Shown here: positions 54,801 through 64,000 of the stretch, one piece after another
How positions within the stretch are numbered: the stretch's first letter is position 1
How the letters are laid out: every line of letters starts with the position of its first letter
Assembly: GCA_000149265.1 (NCBI GenBank)
Contig: CH002666.1
Location: 360,082 to 424,081 of the forward strand
DNA: 64,000 nt
Source of the DNA: Ciona savignyi
Taxonomy: Eukaryota > Chordata > Ascidiacea > Phlebobranchia > Cionidae
Direction: 5' to 3'
The notes under the pieces: generated by a model
Database searches by the model: none
Told to the model about the DNA's origin: nothing
The model's input: the letters and a program-made list of their open reading frames with translations, nothing else
Program-made: the position numbers and the translations under genes

Positions 54801-56570
54801 TCTGCACGCTCCGACTTTTACTTATTTCCACGCAATATTTTAGTAGTTTGGGTAAAAGGGGCAAGATAAAAATAAAGCATTTTTTTCATAAATGAAAACA
54901 AAATGAAAAAGTGCCAAATTTCGAATCCATGATGGGCTCGTCATTCGGACCGTTTACAGAAGTGGGTATAAATGTTGGTCGCTTTAGCCATTCGGTTACA
55001 CGACCATACAATGGTACATATCATACAAAAAAACATTGCATACGTATTCGTGAACGAGTTGGCTTCGATTTCGTCGGTGCCGTCTTCACAGTCAATGATT
55101 CCGTCGCAAAATTTGTCAATTGCGATGCAGGCGCCAGTGCTGCCACACGTAAAAGTCTCCGCACACATTCCCCGGCATTCGTCCGTTGAATCACCACAAT
55201 CGTCATGTCCGTCACAGTTTTGCTGGAAACACAGGCCACATAATGAACCGTTAAGTACAGCCAATTTATTCCACTTGCTATTTGCTGAACCGTTGGGCAC
55301 AGCCTGTTTATTTCACTTGCGAAATTCTATTGGAATTATTCAGGGCAATACTTAAAGGAGGGAAAATGGGAAAGAGGAAAGGAGGAAAACTGCTTACTAA
55401 AACTATATAAACTAATTTAAACCCTGCCCTAAAAAATCTTAATCCCAGAACTAACCCTAACTTTAACCCCATGTTTAAAACTAACTATAGCGTCATTTTT
55501 TCATTTTAATATGCAGTTTCCCTCCTTTCCGTTTTATTCCCTTCTTTTAGTTTTCCCCGATTATTCAGACAGTCAGTAACATGGAATTAGATAAATACAA
55601 TGTTATGTGACATATTTCAATCGCTCCCTCTGTGTGACTAGGTCATCGTGAAGCCCGTTACATACATTGGCCGATAGCAAGCATATATCAATTAAAACAT
55701 AATCATGCTACTGTAGTTTTAACTAGCCTGGGCCGTAAAGCAGTTCGGTCTTTTCTCGCATGTGTAATAAGGCCAATTGCGAACGTAGCATTCGCTTGGG
55801 GGCTCATTAGGAATTTCTCGCCACGTAATACCCCTCTGGACCACTGTCAAATTGGAAGCGCGCACAAATCCTGCAAAGGTCATTTTTAATTACATGTACA
55901 GAATTATGTCAAACCTATAGGTCCGTTGTTATTTTGAAAACGTCAATGAGTTTCTCCCAAAAACACGAGTTATGGTTAGAAGTTAAATATCGTATTTTAT
56001 GCATCCATTAATTTTAAAGACACTAGCGTTTCTTCTGACCAAAGAGCAAACAAGAATGTCCAGTCGGATGACAAAGAGAAATATCGGCTACACAATTTTT
56101 ATTATCTCTTGTTTACGGCCAATATTGACTCGGAAAACTATATTGGCACATCTACTCAAGAATCACTTTCACGGGCAACTTTAGATTTGGATTAAATTTA
56201 CTTAATTAGTCATGGAAGTAAAGACTGGGACTCCTTTGAAGTTGTTTTTTTTTATATAATATATGCATATAGGCCATGTAGCGGGAACAAAAATTGTTTT
56301 TTTGTTGTCATATACAACTCTGAACAAAGGCGCAATTTAAATGACAAGGATACCATAAGCCCCAGTAGTGCTTTTTGGTGCACTGGTATCGATTCTTTGA
56401 ATTCAATGGTTCTGTTAAATGTCAAAGTGGCGTACAGGATTACGTAAAATTCGATTTCGAAATTTAAAATGTATAGACTTGTCCAATTGCAGCATACCTG
56501 TGGAAAAATATTCCAGAATTTGTAGCATCAATATTAACTTCATTACATAGGCTGGGTAGTAAGGTTTCAT
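45834..56570 (-). CDS. Multi-LDLa, rhodopsin-class receptor (relaxin-receptor/GRL101-like 7TM, no LRRs)
   Basis: Ten exons join in phase on the minus strand: 56498-56570, 55728-55870, 55044-55222, 53577-53819, 52448-52548, 50790-50943, 49850-50124, 49144-49372, 48430-48538, 45834-48173, giving about 1281 residues. A signal peptide ([16 protein letters not shown]) precedes about 16 LDL-receptor class A modules (repeated CDGxxDCxDxSDEC). A 7TM domain follows directly (residues about 850 on), closest to RXFP1/2: [52 protein letters not shown]. No leucine-rich repeats intervene, unlike RXFP and snail GRL101. The E/DRY-equivalent reads SYR, and extracellular loop 2 is long (about 95 residues). Exon 2 needs a GC donor (CAG|GCTAGT) to keep phase. 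LDLa modules bind calcium and ligands; the ligand is unknown. It is probably a G-protein-coupled plasma-membrane receptor. Confidence 0.85.
48798..49017 (-). repeat. tRNA-derived SINE, head-truncated
   Basis: From tail GATAGGATAGGATATTCATG to the (reversed) TTGCTAGTTAGTTGTG segment, with a short internal deletion. Lies in an LDLa-receptor intron. Confidence 0.9.
50944..52447. other. LDLa-receptor intron 5
   Basis: 1.5 kb of AT-rich intron; the only recognisable item is a tRNA-like fragment at 51774-51812. Confidence 0.5.
51774..51812 (+). repeat. tRNA-like fragment (second SINE-head type)
   Basis: CGGTCGAGTGGCCGAATGGT followed by TAGCGCGACCG, with the two CGGTC/GACCG ends complementary. No box B follows. 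Confidence 0.5.
52930..53290. promoter_or_regulatory. GC-rich island in a receptor intron, candidate cis-regulatory module
   Basis: A block far richer in G+C than the AT-rich intron around it, with many short palindromes (AATGCATGTGCAC, TTGTGTACAACAA, GGCGCC) and ATG-poor frames interrupted by stops. It is not a SINE or MITE seen elsewhere here. It could be an enhancer or an unrecognised noncoding RNA. Confidence 0.3.
54404..54600. promoter_or_regulatory. GC-rich island with E-boxes, MYB-like and octamer motifs
   Basis: Inside a 1.2-kb AT-rich intron. Holds several CAGCTG E-boxes, a palindromic pair of MYB-like sites (GGCGGTTGACGGTTACCGCC) and the octamer ATTTGCAT. A 63-codon ORF (54404-54595, minus, starting [10 protein letters not shown]) spans it, so an unrecognised exon is an alternative. 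Confidence 0.3.
54974..55015 (-). repeat. tRNA-like fragment (second SINE-head type)
   Basis: Reversed it reads TGGTCGTGTAACCGAATGGC; it directly abuts an LDLa exon. Confidence 0.5.
55343..55559. mobile_element. MITE with telomere-like core (type B ends) and perfect 8-bp target duplication
   Basis: Left end GGGCAATACTTAAAGGAGGG, right end (reversed) CGGGGAAAACTAAAAG. Flanked by ATTATTCA at 55335-55342 and 55560-55567. The core, in reverse orientation to the other copies, has CCAGAACTAACCCTAAC. GGAGGGAAA-type units lie in both arms. Confidence 0.82.
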
Positions 56571-56697
56571 CGTTTGCAGTTTTTAATTTCTTGGAGTTTC
56601 ACTGCAAAAATAATAAACAACCATCAGAAAAGTTTGGAGAGACTAGACATGTAAATGCTGATGATACAAATACTAACTAAAAGCTTTTTATGTAGTA

Positions 56698-56922
56698 CAG
56701 TGCAACAAATCGGATGTGCATTCTATCTCTAAACAATCTATGACACAACATTTTTTTGCCTTATGGATTCCAGAAAAGCTATCCGTTTCTTGGATCTCTT
56801 GGTAATATATACTTAAATCGCATCGCGCCTCTCCCACAGTGTCACATAAAACTCTATCTACCAATATCCCAACCAGAACTGCAGAGGTTTGGCTGGCGGA
56901 ACTTGTTTGCCTGTCACTTTAC
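56698..56922 (-). CDS. Candidate cysteine-rich terminal exon
   Basis: A 75-codon open frame without an ATG, ending in TAA at 56698, upstream of the LDLa receptor on the same strand. It encodes VLVGILVDRVLC, then a stretch with seven cysteines including KKCCVIDCLEIEC. AG acceptors lie at its 5' side (GTGACAG or CTCTGCAG). It cannot join the receptor's first exon in any phase, so it would end a separate gene. No family is recognised; it may be chance. Confidence 0.3.
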
Positions 56923-58454
56923 GACAGTTTAAAATGCGAATGGAGTATTATTGCCTATCGAGGCTGAAAACGCTCCGTTTCGGAAAAGAATTATTGAAAC
57001 TTTGTAACAACTAAATAAAAAACATATTTTAAAGCGCCTGTTAGAGCAAACTTAACAACTTGATCAATTAAACAAGAGAAAGCGTTGTTATTCATTGCTT
57101 TAGCTTTTTTCTGCATCATCCGTTAGCGGAAACTCATCTAATGCAACGATACGGTGTATGTAGGCCTACGGCTAAGCGAGATAAAAAAAAACGGCGATCT
57201 AGTTTGCATCAATATTTAAAGACCCCTAATTGTGACAAATAGCTTTAAAGTGGTCAAATCTGGGTCGATACAATGAAGCATTTATGACCGTTAAATATCC
57301 TTTCGTACTTCCGTCATGGTAATATGCAATTGGCCTTTTAACATGCTCCTAAATAATTATCGCCTTGCTGTGGTCACGTTGAACAAGCGATACGCTAACT
57401 GGCCGTGAAAGTGTTTAGCAAATGTGCCGTAAGCTAGCTGTCCTGTCCTTTCACATTCTTCTGGATCTTAAGGCGCCGCCAAAAGCGTATAGAAAATAGA
57501 AAAAAGGCAACCTCCCATTTACTGGCACCTCAACTAAGCGAATCACACATATGAGCCATCTCGGTTGCGTTGTTTCGTTTTTAAAATCGTTTTAGCTATC
57601 GGTCACTGCGCCTTCGTTTTTTTCTCTCTCAATCCCAAACCTACAGTGTCGCCAAGCGCCTAATCTTCATTCCTTTTGACAATATTTGTAAATCGTTAAA
57701 TGACTGACGTTGCGTTTAAATTCTCCCCCAAATTCAATATTTTATTAACGAGCCATACAGCAGAACCATTTTGTTATCACTGACATTTTCGTTCAATTCC
57801 TTTTAAGGATCAACAGAACGTTTAAAAAAATTTAACAGGCCCATTTTACGAAATTAATATTTTTATTATGGCATAATGCTCGCGCCAGTGGCCTCTGGGT
57901 ACTGTGTTTTACGACATGTTTCCGGCAAGGACTACTTGCTATGATATCGATCGGTACCGTAGTCAAATATAATAAGAAAAACGTCTGGGTAGCTTAGGTA
58001 TTTGGAGCATCGGTCGCTTCAACATTATATACCGATCAGTTTACAGTATATTAGATAAAGCGTCATGATTAATAATGACTCCTCGGCTGATGAAAAATCG
58101 ATCCCACGATAAAGATGAGACTTCGCTCTGAAGACAAAGTATCGTTGCCTCTCGCTTTTCAATATATTCAATTAATTTACTACTTTTTACAAGTAAAGCA
58201 ATTGAACATCCACAACCAAGCTCTTGCTGTCCGCAAATTAAATATTTAAAATATTTTCACCATAACTTTCACTGCATTCGGTTTACCATGGAATTGTATA
58301 CCAATTCTTAATAGAAATCTTGTCGCTTGCTCACATTAATAAATGGGATATTTTCATTGATAATTTCGGAGATCGCCGATTGTTTCTTTTAGATACGCTA
58401 CATTGTTTACTTTGTAGATCTATGCATTAATATTGTATGGTACATCATTTTTTT

Positions 58455-58490
58455 CCGGCCGATTAGCTTAGTGGGTAAGAGCGTCCGTGA
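58455..58490 (+). repeat. tRNA-like box A fragment
   Basis: CCGGCCGATTAGCTTAGTGG matches a tRNA 5' half with a good box A, but no box B or stem closure follows, so it is not a tRNA gene. Confidence 0.5.
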
Positions 58491-58734
58491 TCTTTAAAAA
58501 GCTGAAAGTTTTGAAGGCGAAACGATCGCTGACTATGGTGTTTCTGTGTTTATGGATAATGAAGGAAACGAACAGACGCTGCCTTAAGACAGTGCATTAT
58601 TAGGTTAACGATTGCAACCCTTCGAACTTATAAAGCACACTTTATTAACTCTGTTAACCCGCTGTTAGTTGTCATTTTTTAACCAGGCTTTGTTTCGAAC
58701 TCAAGGATGTGCTCGTCACTTGGGGGTTTTTCTA

Positions 58735-58882
58735 TACGAGTCTGTATATGTATCGGTCGCGTTAAGCATTCGGCCACACGACCGCACCCATTGGTTGACA
58801 TTACGTAATCTGACGAATCCCCGTGTGACTACGCCTCCTGTGTTTCCCCAATTCACGGGGATAAAACATGAAACCTATCTTA
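58735..58882. repeat. Composite of tRNA-like fragment and SINE 3' end
   Basis: 58735-58785 is a reversed copy of the GGCCGAATG tRNA-like head; 58800-58882 is the 3' end of the main SINE in plus orientation (CCCAATTCACGGGGATAAAA). Confidence 0.6.
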
Positions 58883-59001
58883 AATAAAAAGAACGGTCCG
58901 TAGACTATTGCCTTTATATTCTGTTTGTGTGGACACCGCATTAACCAATTGATTGAACATGATACTACTGTATACACATTTAATACCACAAGATAATGTA
59001 G

Positions 59002-59092
59002 AGGTATAGCATAGGATATTTATGTTTATCCCCGTGGATGGGAAAAGGCAAGGGGCGTTATCAAACGGGTAAAGTCAGATTACTTTGAGTTG
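59002..59092 (-). repeat. SINE 3'-end fragment
   Basis: ATAGGATATTTATGTTTATC then CCCGTGGATGGGAAAA; truncated after about 90 bp. Confidence 0.8.
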
Positions 59093-59117
59093 TCGGAGGT
59101 ATTTCAGTCCGCTGTCC

Positions 59118-59332
59118 TACCAATTAGCTTGTTGGGTTAGTGCGTCGCCTTTCAGCCGAAGTGTGGCAGATTCAAAACCGGTCGCTCGATGGTCGGTTGT
59201 GTCATTGGGCACGGTACTTAACAGACATTGCAAGTACCCATTGGAATGATAGATTCTACCAAATTAAAGGAAGTTATTAATTAGACACAACACACTGCAC
59301 CGGCTCCTATAACCTAACGGTGTGCGATATAG
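59118..59332 (+). repeat. tRNA-derived SINE, 3'-truncated
   Basis: Head GTTGGGTTAGTGCGTCGCC, box B and middle; ends at AACGGTGTGCGATATAGG. Confidence 0.85.
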
Positions 59333-59569
59333 GAAGTAAGCTACAAATTAACATATTAAAATAGGTTTGCGAGAACCACTATGCTAAAACTTTGATGTCC
59401 CGAAAGCAATAGTTTTGTCTTGGACGTTATAGATATAGATGGAACTATAAAATTCTAGCATTGTAATATAATTAAATAGTTGTCTCCAGTTGGACTGGGG
59501 ATAGCTAGGTTATTTCGTGTGGGGTTAAAAACCCAAATAAGCAATAAAACAGGTTATAGTAGTGGCTGT

Positions 59570-59950
59570 AAAGCTTTAGGAGGCGTTCAACTAATTATTC
59601 TCACTATCTTTCCAGTGCAAACTGACCTCACAAAAACGGCTGTCACTAAAAATTCTGACACAGGAAGTCTAAGATGTTTTCACAATTTAAAATTAAAGCT
59701 CGGATCTGCAACCTAAACTTAAAACCCTCAAACATTGCACTTACAAATTTTGAGCTCATACCACTCCGTACATCGGCGCAATCAACACATTTATTTCACA
59801 AAACAATGCTCCACTATTACAAAACTTCAAGGCTAAACAGGAACACCGGCGTGCAGCCTAGCACATGTTTAAAACCAATGGGGAGGGTACTACTCGTCAC
59901 ATCTTGCCCCGCATATAGATATTAGTTGATTATAGGCTACACGTCATCTA
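59570..59950 (+). repeat. Dispersed repeat D, copy 2 (MITE-free)
   Basis: Parallel to 26265-26990. It preserves the uninterrupted site ACCTCACAAAAACGGCTG where the other copy carries a MITE. Confidence 0.8.
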
Positions 59951-60201
59951 TACGGGAACCAAAGATTTAAAAAATGCTGTCAAAGCGTAATCAGACTGCC
60001 TCATAATCACGAGCGTTTTGCCTGGAGAATATTTTCAAAAAGTGTATTGGCAAGGGAAATACCCTTTATTGAAATTCGTTTAACGATAGAAAGCCTTTTA
60101 TATTAATTGCTTTAGCTTATTTTTTGCGTCTTCGTTGGGATAAAAAAATAAAAATATTTATTACCCATTAAGGAAAGATAAAAATAAGGAATTAGGATGG
60201 G

Positions 60202-60482
60202 ACAATTATGTTTATCACCGTGAAATGGCAAAACCAAGGGGGTTATCACACAGGCCATTGTCAGATTACCTCGCCCCCATCGTCGGGTTACCGGAGCAGT
60301 GTGTTATGTATGATTTACACGTTCATTTAATTTAGTAGAACCCATTATTCCGCTTAGTACAGAAAATGTCCGTTAAGTGCCCTGCACGAGGACACAGCCT
60401 ACTAGCTAATGACAAATTTCTAATCTGCAACCCTTCGGCTGAAAGACAACACACTATAATCCACCAGACTAACCAGTCGGAC
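60202..60482 (-). repeat. tRNA-derived SINE, full length
   Basis: Tail near 60202, head (reversed) TCCGACTGGTTAGTCTGG at 60482. Confidence 0.9.
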
Positions 60483-60853
60483 TAAATTAAACTACAGTAG
60501 TTGCAAATTTTAATTTAAACAGAACAGTGTGGTATGAATAGGTTGTATAGTTAAAAAAGAACCCCAAAAATTCGGAGGCAAACTATCGAGTATCCAAAAT
60601 TGCACAAGCTTTTGCAACGAAATATTATATTGTTTTTCTAACTGTTAGGAAAACAGTATTTTATTTAGTTTAAATGTAATATAAATAAATTATCATTAAA
60701 TTATTTATTATGTCGTTAAAATGTTTTGTTTATTGAATTACCATCACATTATCAGGGTACCATGTCATTGTTTTGATAAAATATCTGTACATCCGGGACT
60801 TTTTTATAGACGCGTTGTGATTGGTTACATGTGTCGCACTCAGTGTACAATTT

Positions 60854-60870
60854 TCCAAGATGGCGGCGCC
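60854..60870 (+). promoter_or_regulatory. YY1-type motif at the HCFC1 start codon
   Basis: TCCAAGATGGCGGCGCC contains the YY1 core AAGATGGCGGC, with the ATG as the HCFC1 start. This arrangement is common in housekeeping promoters. Function is inferred. Confidence 0.45.
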
Positions 60871-63800
60871 CAGTGTAAAGTGGAATAGGGTGACTAATTC
60901 TAGTGGGCCAATTCCACGACCCCGTCATGGACATAGAGCTGTTGCAATCAAGGAACTTATGGTCGTATTTGGAGGTGGAAATGAAGGGATTGTTGACGAA
61001 CTTCACGTTTATAACACCGGTTAGCTCGGTTTGTTGTTATCTCCAGTTTGGTTCCTTTAAAAATTCTTTGTATATACAGTTTACAATAGTCTATAATCTG
61101 TCTAAATACCATTATGAGGAAAAGCTAAACTTGTCATGTGCCTAAACAACTAGGGCGGTTTAGTGCAAAGCCTTTCAATCGAAAGGTTGCAGGTTCTGAA
61201 CTGGTCTCTCGCTATAGTCGGTCGTGTCCTTGGACAAGGCACTTAACGGACATTGCCTGAACCCAGCGGATTAATGGGTTCTACTGAATTAAAGAAACGT
61301 TTGAATCATACACAACACACTGCAATAGCTCTGGTAACCCGACGATGAGTGTGAGGTGATCTGACGATTGCCCGCGTGTTAACCCCTTGGTTTTCCCATT
61401 CACTGGGATAAACATGAATATTCTCCTATCCTGTCCTAAACACACTGTTCGTCTTGGCACTTGCTTGAATGGTCAAATTGTAATTGCATCCTTACATTTT
61501 ATAATAAAATACAGTTTTTTGGCCAGCTGTAACACATTGATTACTTGGTGTATGGTGATCTCATTACAAAGTCAGCTTGTTGGCTAACTATCGTTATAAG
61601 CGTTTGAGTAAAAAATTTACCATGGAGAACTAAAAAACGAAAACTGCTCACTAAAATGGAGATAAGTGTGTTAGGGTTAGTTCTCATGTTGAGATTCATG
61701 TTTGGAGCATGGTTAGAATCCGTTTTAGTACTTCTGATGAGTTGTGTCCTACAAAAATAAGATGGATTTGCGTAAAAATATTTGTTTGTATTTTTTGGGA
61801 TGCGCTATGCATTGGTTAGACTTTGGCATTATTTCTTATTCAAGTTAGCCATACTTAACTTACTGGGTTCCTTGAAAAGTACTCATTTTTGTCATATTCG
61901 AGGTTGCACAATTCTAGAGTATTTAGCCACCATTAAGAAGCTAACATGTATTTGGGCAAGTCACTTCTCGGATGTTGTTTTAACCCAGGGTATTTTTATA
62001 GCTTCACCTGCTACTCCATTGCCATTTTTGTGTCCTTGTTAAAATCGCACACTGGCATCAGCACGTTTTTTTTAAACGACAGTTTATAAATATACCAAAG
62101 TAACGAACATAGTTCATTTTAGAACATTCTTTCTTGTTTTATAAAGCCAGTGTGAATTAATATAGTACAAATCGCTTTTGTGCCGTACTATTTGAAAAAA
62201 TACCACTATATTTGGGAAAATTCAGATTTGAAATGCATCAATTTATTTATGGTTATATATATGTATGTTATGCTACAAGTCTTACGAATACAGCATATGG
62301 GTACTAAATTATTTTTTTTTAAATTAAGTCATCCTAAATTTTTGTCCCATAATATTTATTGATAAATACTCCAAATGCTGGACCAAGTCACTTAAGTATT
62401 ATATCCTATCTAGTAGTGAATAAGACCGCCGAAGGTTAAACTCACTAAATGTTTTAAATTTTCAGTGACGAACCAGTGGTTCATCCCTGCTGTGCGTGGG
62501 GACATCCCCCCAGGTTGTGCTGCGTATGGTTTTGTTTGTGATGGAACCAGACTCTTTGTGTTCGGAGGGATGGTGGAGTACGGACGATATTCTGATGATC
62601 TCTATGAGCTACAGGTGGGACAACCTAATTTCCCAGGAATAGTTATGAGTGTGAAAGTTAACATCGGTATCGGTTTCCATTTAAAAACGGTTTAATGCAT
62701 TCTCAATCTGTTGGTTATTTGTGGCATAAGAACTTTGTATTTGTCTATCAAAATGTTTTTAATTTGTTATGACATGCATGGGTCACATACGGCCCGCAGA
62801 CTGGGGCCGGCTCGTGAAGGGATTTTCACCTGCCCGCGGACTGTATCTTACCATACCCTGTAATTAAGATATTAAATAGTATTCTATCTGGCCTACCAAG
62901 AACTTTAATTTCCCACATCTGGCCCGACGACCAGAGAAGTTGCCCAGCCTGTGTTAGGACTTGATCATTGCAGATGTAAAGTTTTGGTTGACGGATTCAG
63001 TTTTGGACATAGCGTTAACATAAGTATTATTGTGACAGTGTTATTATGATACTGTGATAATCAGTATTTTAATGTTAGTGTAACCATTGCTTAAATGGGA
63101 GATCTTTGTTGTGTGGTCTCTTACGAAAGCATATAAAATTAACCTTCTTTATAATTAAGTTTGAACGTTTGACATTTCCAGGCAAGTCGGTGGGAATGGA
63201 AGAAATTATCACCCCGTCCCCCTCACAACGGACCCCCTCCTCTCCCTAGACTGGGCCACAGTTTTACACTTGTGGGGGATCAAGTCTTTCTTTTTGGTGG
63301 ACTGGCTAATGAAAGTGATGATCCCAAGACCAATATTCCAAGGTCTGTACCATGTAATGTAGCAAACAATCTAATAATATTTTATTGTTTAGTATAAAAA
63401 TGATATGTTCTTTATTTTAAATAGGAAGTGCTGTTATGTGCTGCAGTGCTAGTATTGGGTCTGTATTTGGTGAAAAATATTCAAAATTAAGCATTTACAG
63501 TTGCCTAATCCTAATTCAAATAGCTTCTGTTTAAAAAAGCTTGATGGATATTTAAATTTATGTAAAAAATATGTTTTAGACAATTACAGATTGGTCCTCT
63601 CTTCTTAAAAAAACATATTTGTTAAAACATGAAGAATAATGATGAAACGTCATGAATAAGCTGTTAATTTTTGAATTACCTTTTCCAACATAAACGAATT
63701 AATTTTATTGTTGACAGGTATTTAAATGACCTGTACACACTTGATATTCGCAACCCAAACTCAGCAGTATGGGAAGTCCCCCCCACGTATGGGTCCCCTC

Positions 63801-63920
63801 CCCCTCCACGTGAATCACACACCGCTGTTGGATGGAAAGATAGCAATGGCCACCAACGACTCATCGTTTATGGTGGAATGAACGGATCACGACTCGGTGA
63901 TTTGTGGATGCTCGATATCG
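60860..63920 (+). CDS. HCFC1: Host cell factor HCFC1, N-terminal kelch exons (partial)
   Basis: HCF-1 is a nuclear chromatin coregulator; its N-terminal kelch propeller binds transcription factors carrying the HBM tetrapeptide and links them to histone-modifying complexes. Four exons are visible: 60860-61019, 62466-62614, 63182-63342 and 63718-63920, with matching phases. The product is nearly collinear with vertebrate HCF-1: [91 protein letters not shown] and LGDLWMLDI. The first exon starts [11 protein letters not shown], shorter than the human N-terminus. The rest, including any proteolytic-processing region, lies beyond the window. HCFC2 is an alternative name within the same family. Confidence 0.95.
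61146..61435 (+). repeat. tRNA-derived SINE, full length
   Basis: Head AGGGCGGTTTAGTGC, box B GGTTGCAGGTTCTGAACT, tail CTCCTATCCTGTCCTA. It lies in HCFC1 intron 1. Confidence 0.92.
61624..61737. mobile_element. Short relative of the telomere-core MITEs (type B)
   Basis: Contains ACTGCTCACTAAAATGG and GTTAGGGTTAGTTCTCATG, matching the shared core, with short, poorly preserved arms. Confidence 0.55.
61738..62465. other. Rest of HCFC1 intron 1
   Basis: AT-rich intron with no recognisable element or exon. Confidence 0.5.
62777..62951. mobile_element. hAT MITE, second copy of the 32295 family
   Basis: Reversed, it starts CAGGCTGGGCAACTTC and contains CGGGCCAGATGTGG and GGGTATGGTAAGATACAGTC, as in the 32295-32481 copy. 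Target duplication not evident. Lies in HCFC1 intron 2. Confidence 0.8.
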
Positions 63921-64000
63921 GTACGTTTAAGATTCTATAAAAAAGTTTTGATTCATTGTCGAATCATCATGTCTGCTTTACTTTACCACATAAGTAAGCA

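Larger units (their letters stand above)
56923..60859. other. Divergent intergenic region between LDLa receptor and HCFC1
   Basis: About 3.9 kb. The half nearer the receptor (57.0-58.4 kb) has no repeat I recognise and could hold its regulatory DNA. The other half has tRNA-like fragments (58455-58490, 58735-58785), SINE pieces at 58800, 59002, 59118 and 60202, and repeat D at 59570-59950. No gene is seen. Confidence 0.55.

Overview
This 64 kb window is animal nuclear DNA. It is AT-rich, has compact multi-exon genes with short GT-AG introns, and contains two assembly gaps (6948-7091 and 25429-25691). The gene content (ALG3, POLR1D, RPL37A, a PINK1 homologue, DPH7, fringe, a METTL27-like methyltransferase, an LDLa-rich relaxin-receptor-like GPCR and HCFC1) is metazoan. 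The compactness, AT-richness, dense tRNA-derived SINEs and several possible spliced-leader acceptors point to an ascidian tunicate, most likely a Ciona species. That species call is an inference.

Layout. 1.6-4.9 kb, minus strand: RPL37A, POLR1D and the 5' end of ALG3, the rest of which lies outside the window. 4.9-7.3 kb: repeats, including a foldback element inside a SINE and a telomere-like tandem array next to a gap. 7.3-12.2 kb, plus: a 12-exon PINK1 homologue of about 596 residues that has lost the key catalytic residues. 12.5-23.9 kb, plus: a 13-exon WD40 gene that I cannot name, with a tandemly duplicated exon. Its intron 11 holds a 2349-bp TTAA-flanked transposon with about 580-bp inverted repeats and two accessory ORFs (THAP and P2X7-tail-like). 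24.1-25.2 kb, plus: intronless DPH7, possibly in an operon with the WD40 gene. 27.9-33.6 kb, plus: an eight-exon SLC16-like transporter. 37.7-38.6 kb, plus: single-exon fringe. 41.9-44.4 kb, plus: METTL27-like. 45.8-56.6 kb, minus: a ten-exon receptor of about 1281 residues with about 16 LDLa modules joined directly to a type-C-LGR-like 7TM domain. 60.9 kb to the end, plus: the first four exons of HCFC1.

The noncoding DNA is dominated by one tRNA-derived SINE family (more than 20 copies, both strands) with a (CCTAT)n tail. There are also several hAT-type MITEs with 8-bp target duplications and an unusual set of foldback MITEs. Those foldback MITEs share a telomere-like core but carry different terminal modules and copy-specific subterminal tandem arrays.

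The genes do not form one pathway; most are housekeeping or signalling genes. The most interesting items are the apparently catalytically dead PINK1, the Kolobok/T2-like element carrying THAP and P2X7-tail ORFs, the modular telomere-core MITE family, the LRR-less LDLa receptor, and an L37a copy that has lost its zinc ribbon. Exon boundaries were assigned by eye from splice motifs, reading phase and family similarity; no search or alignment was run.
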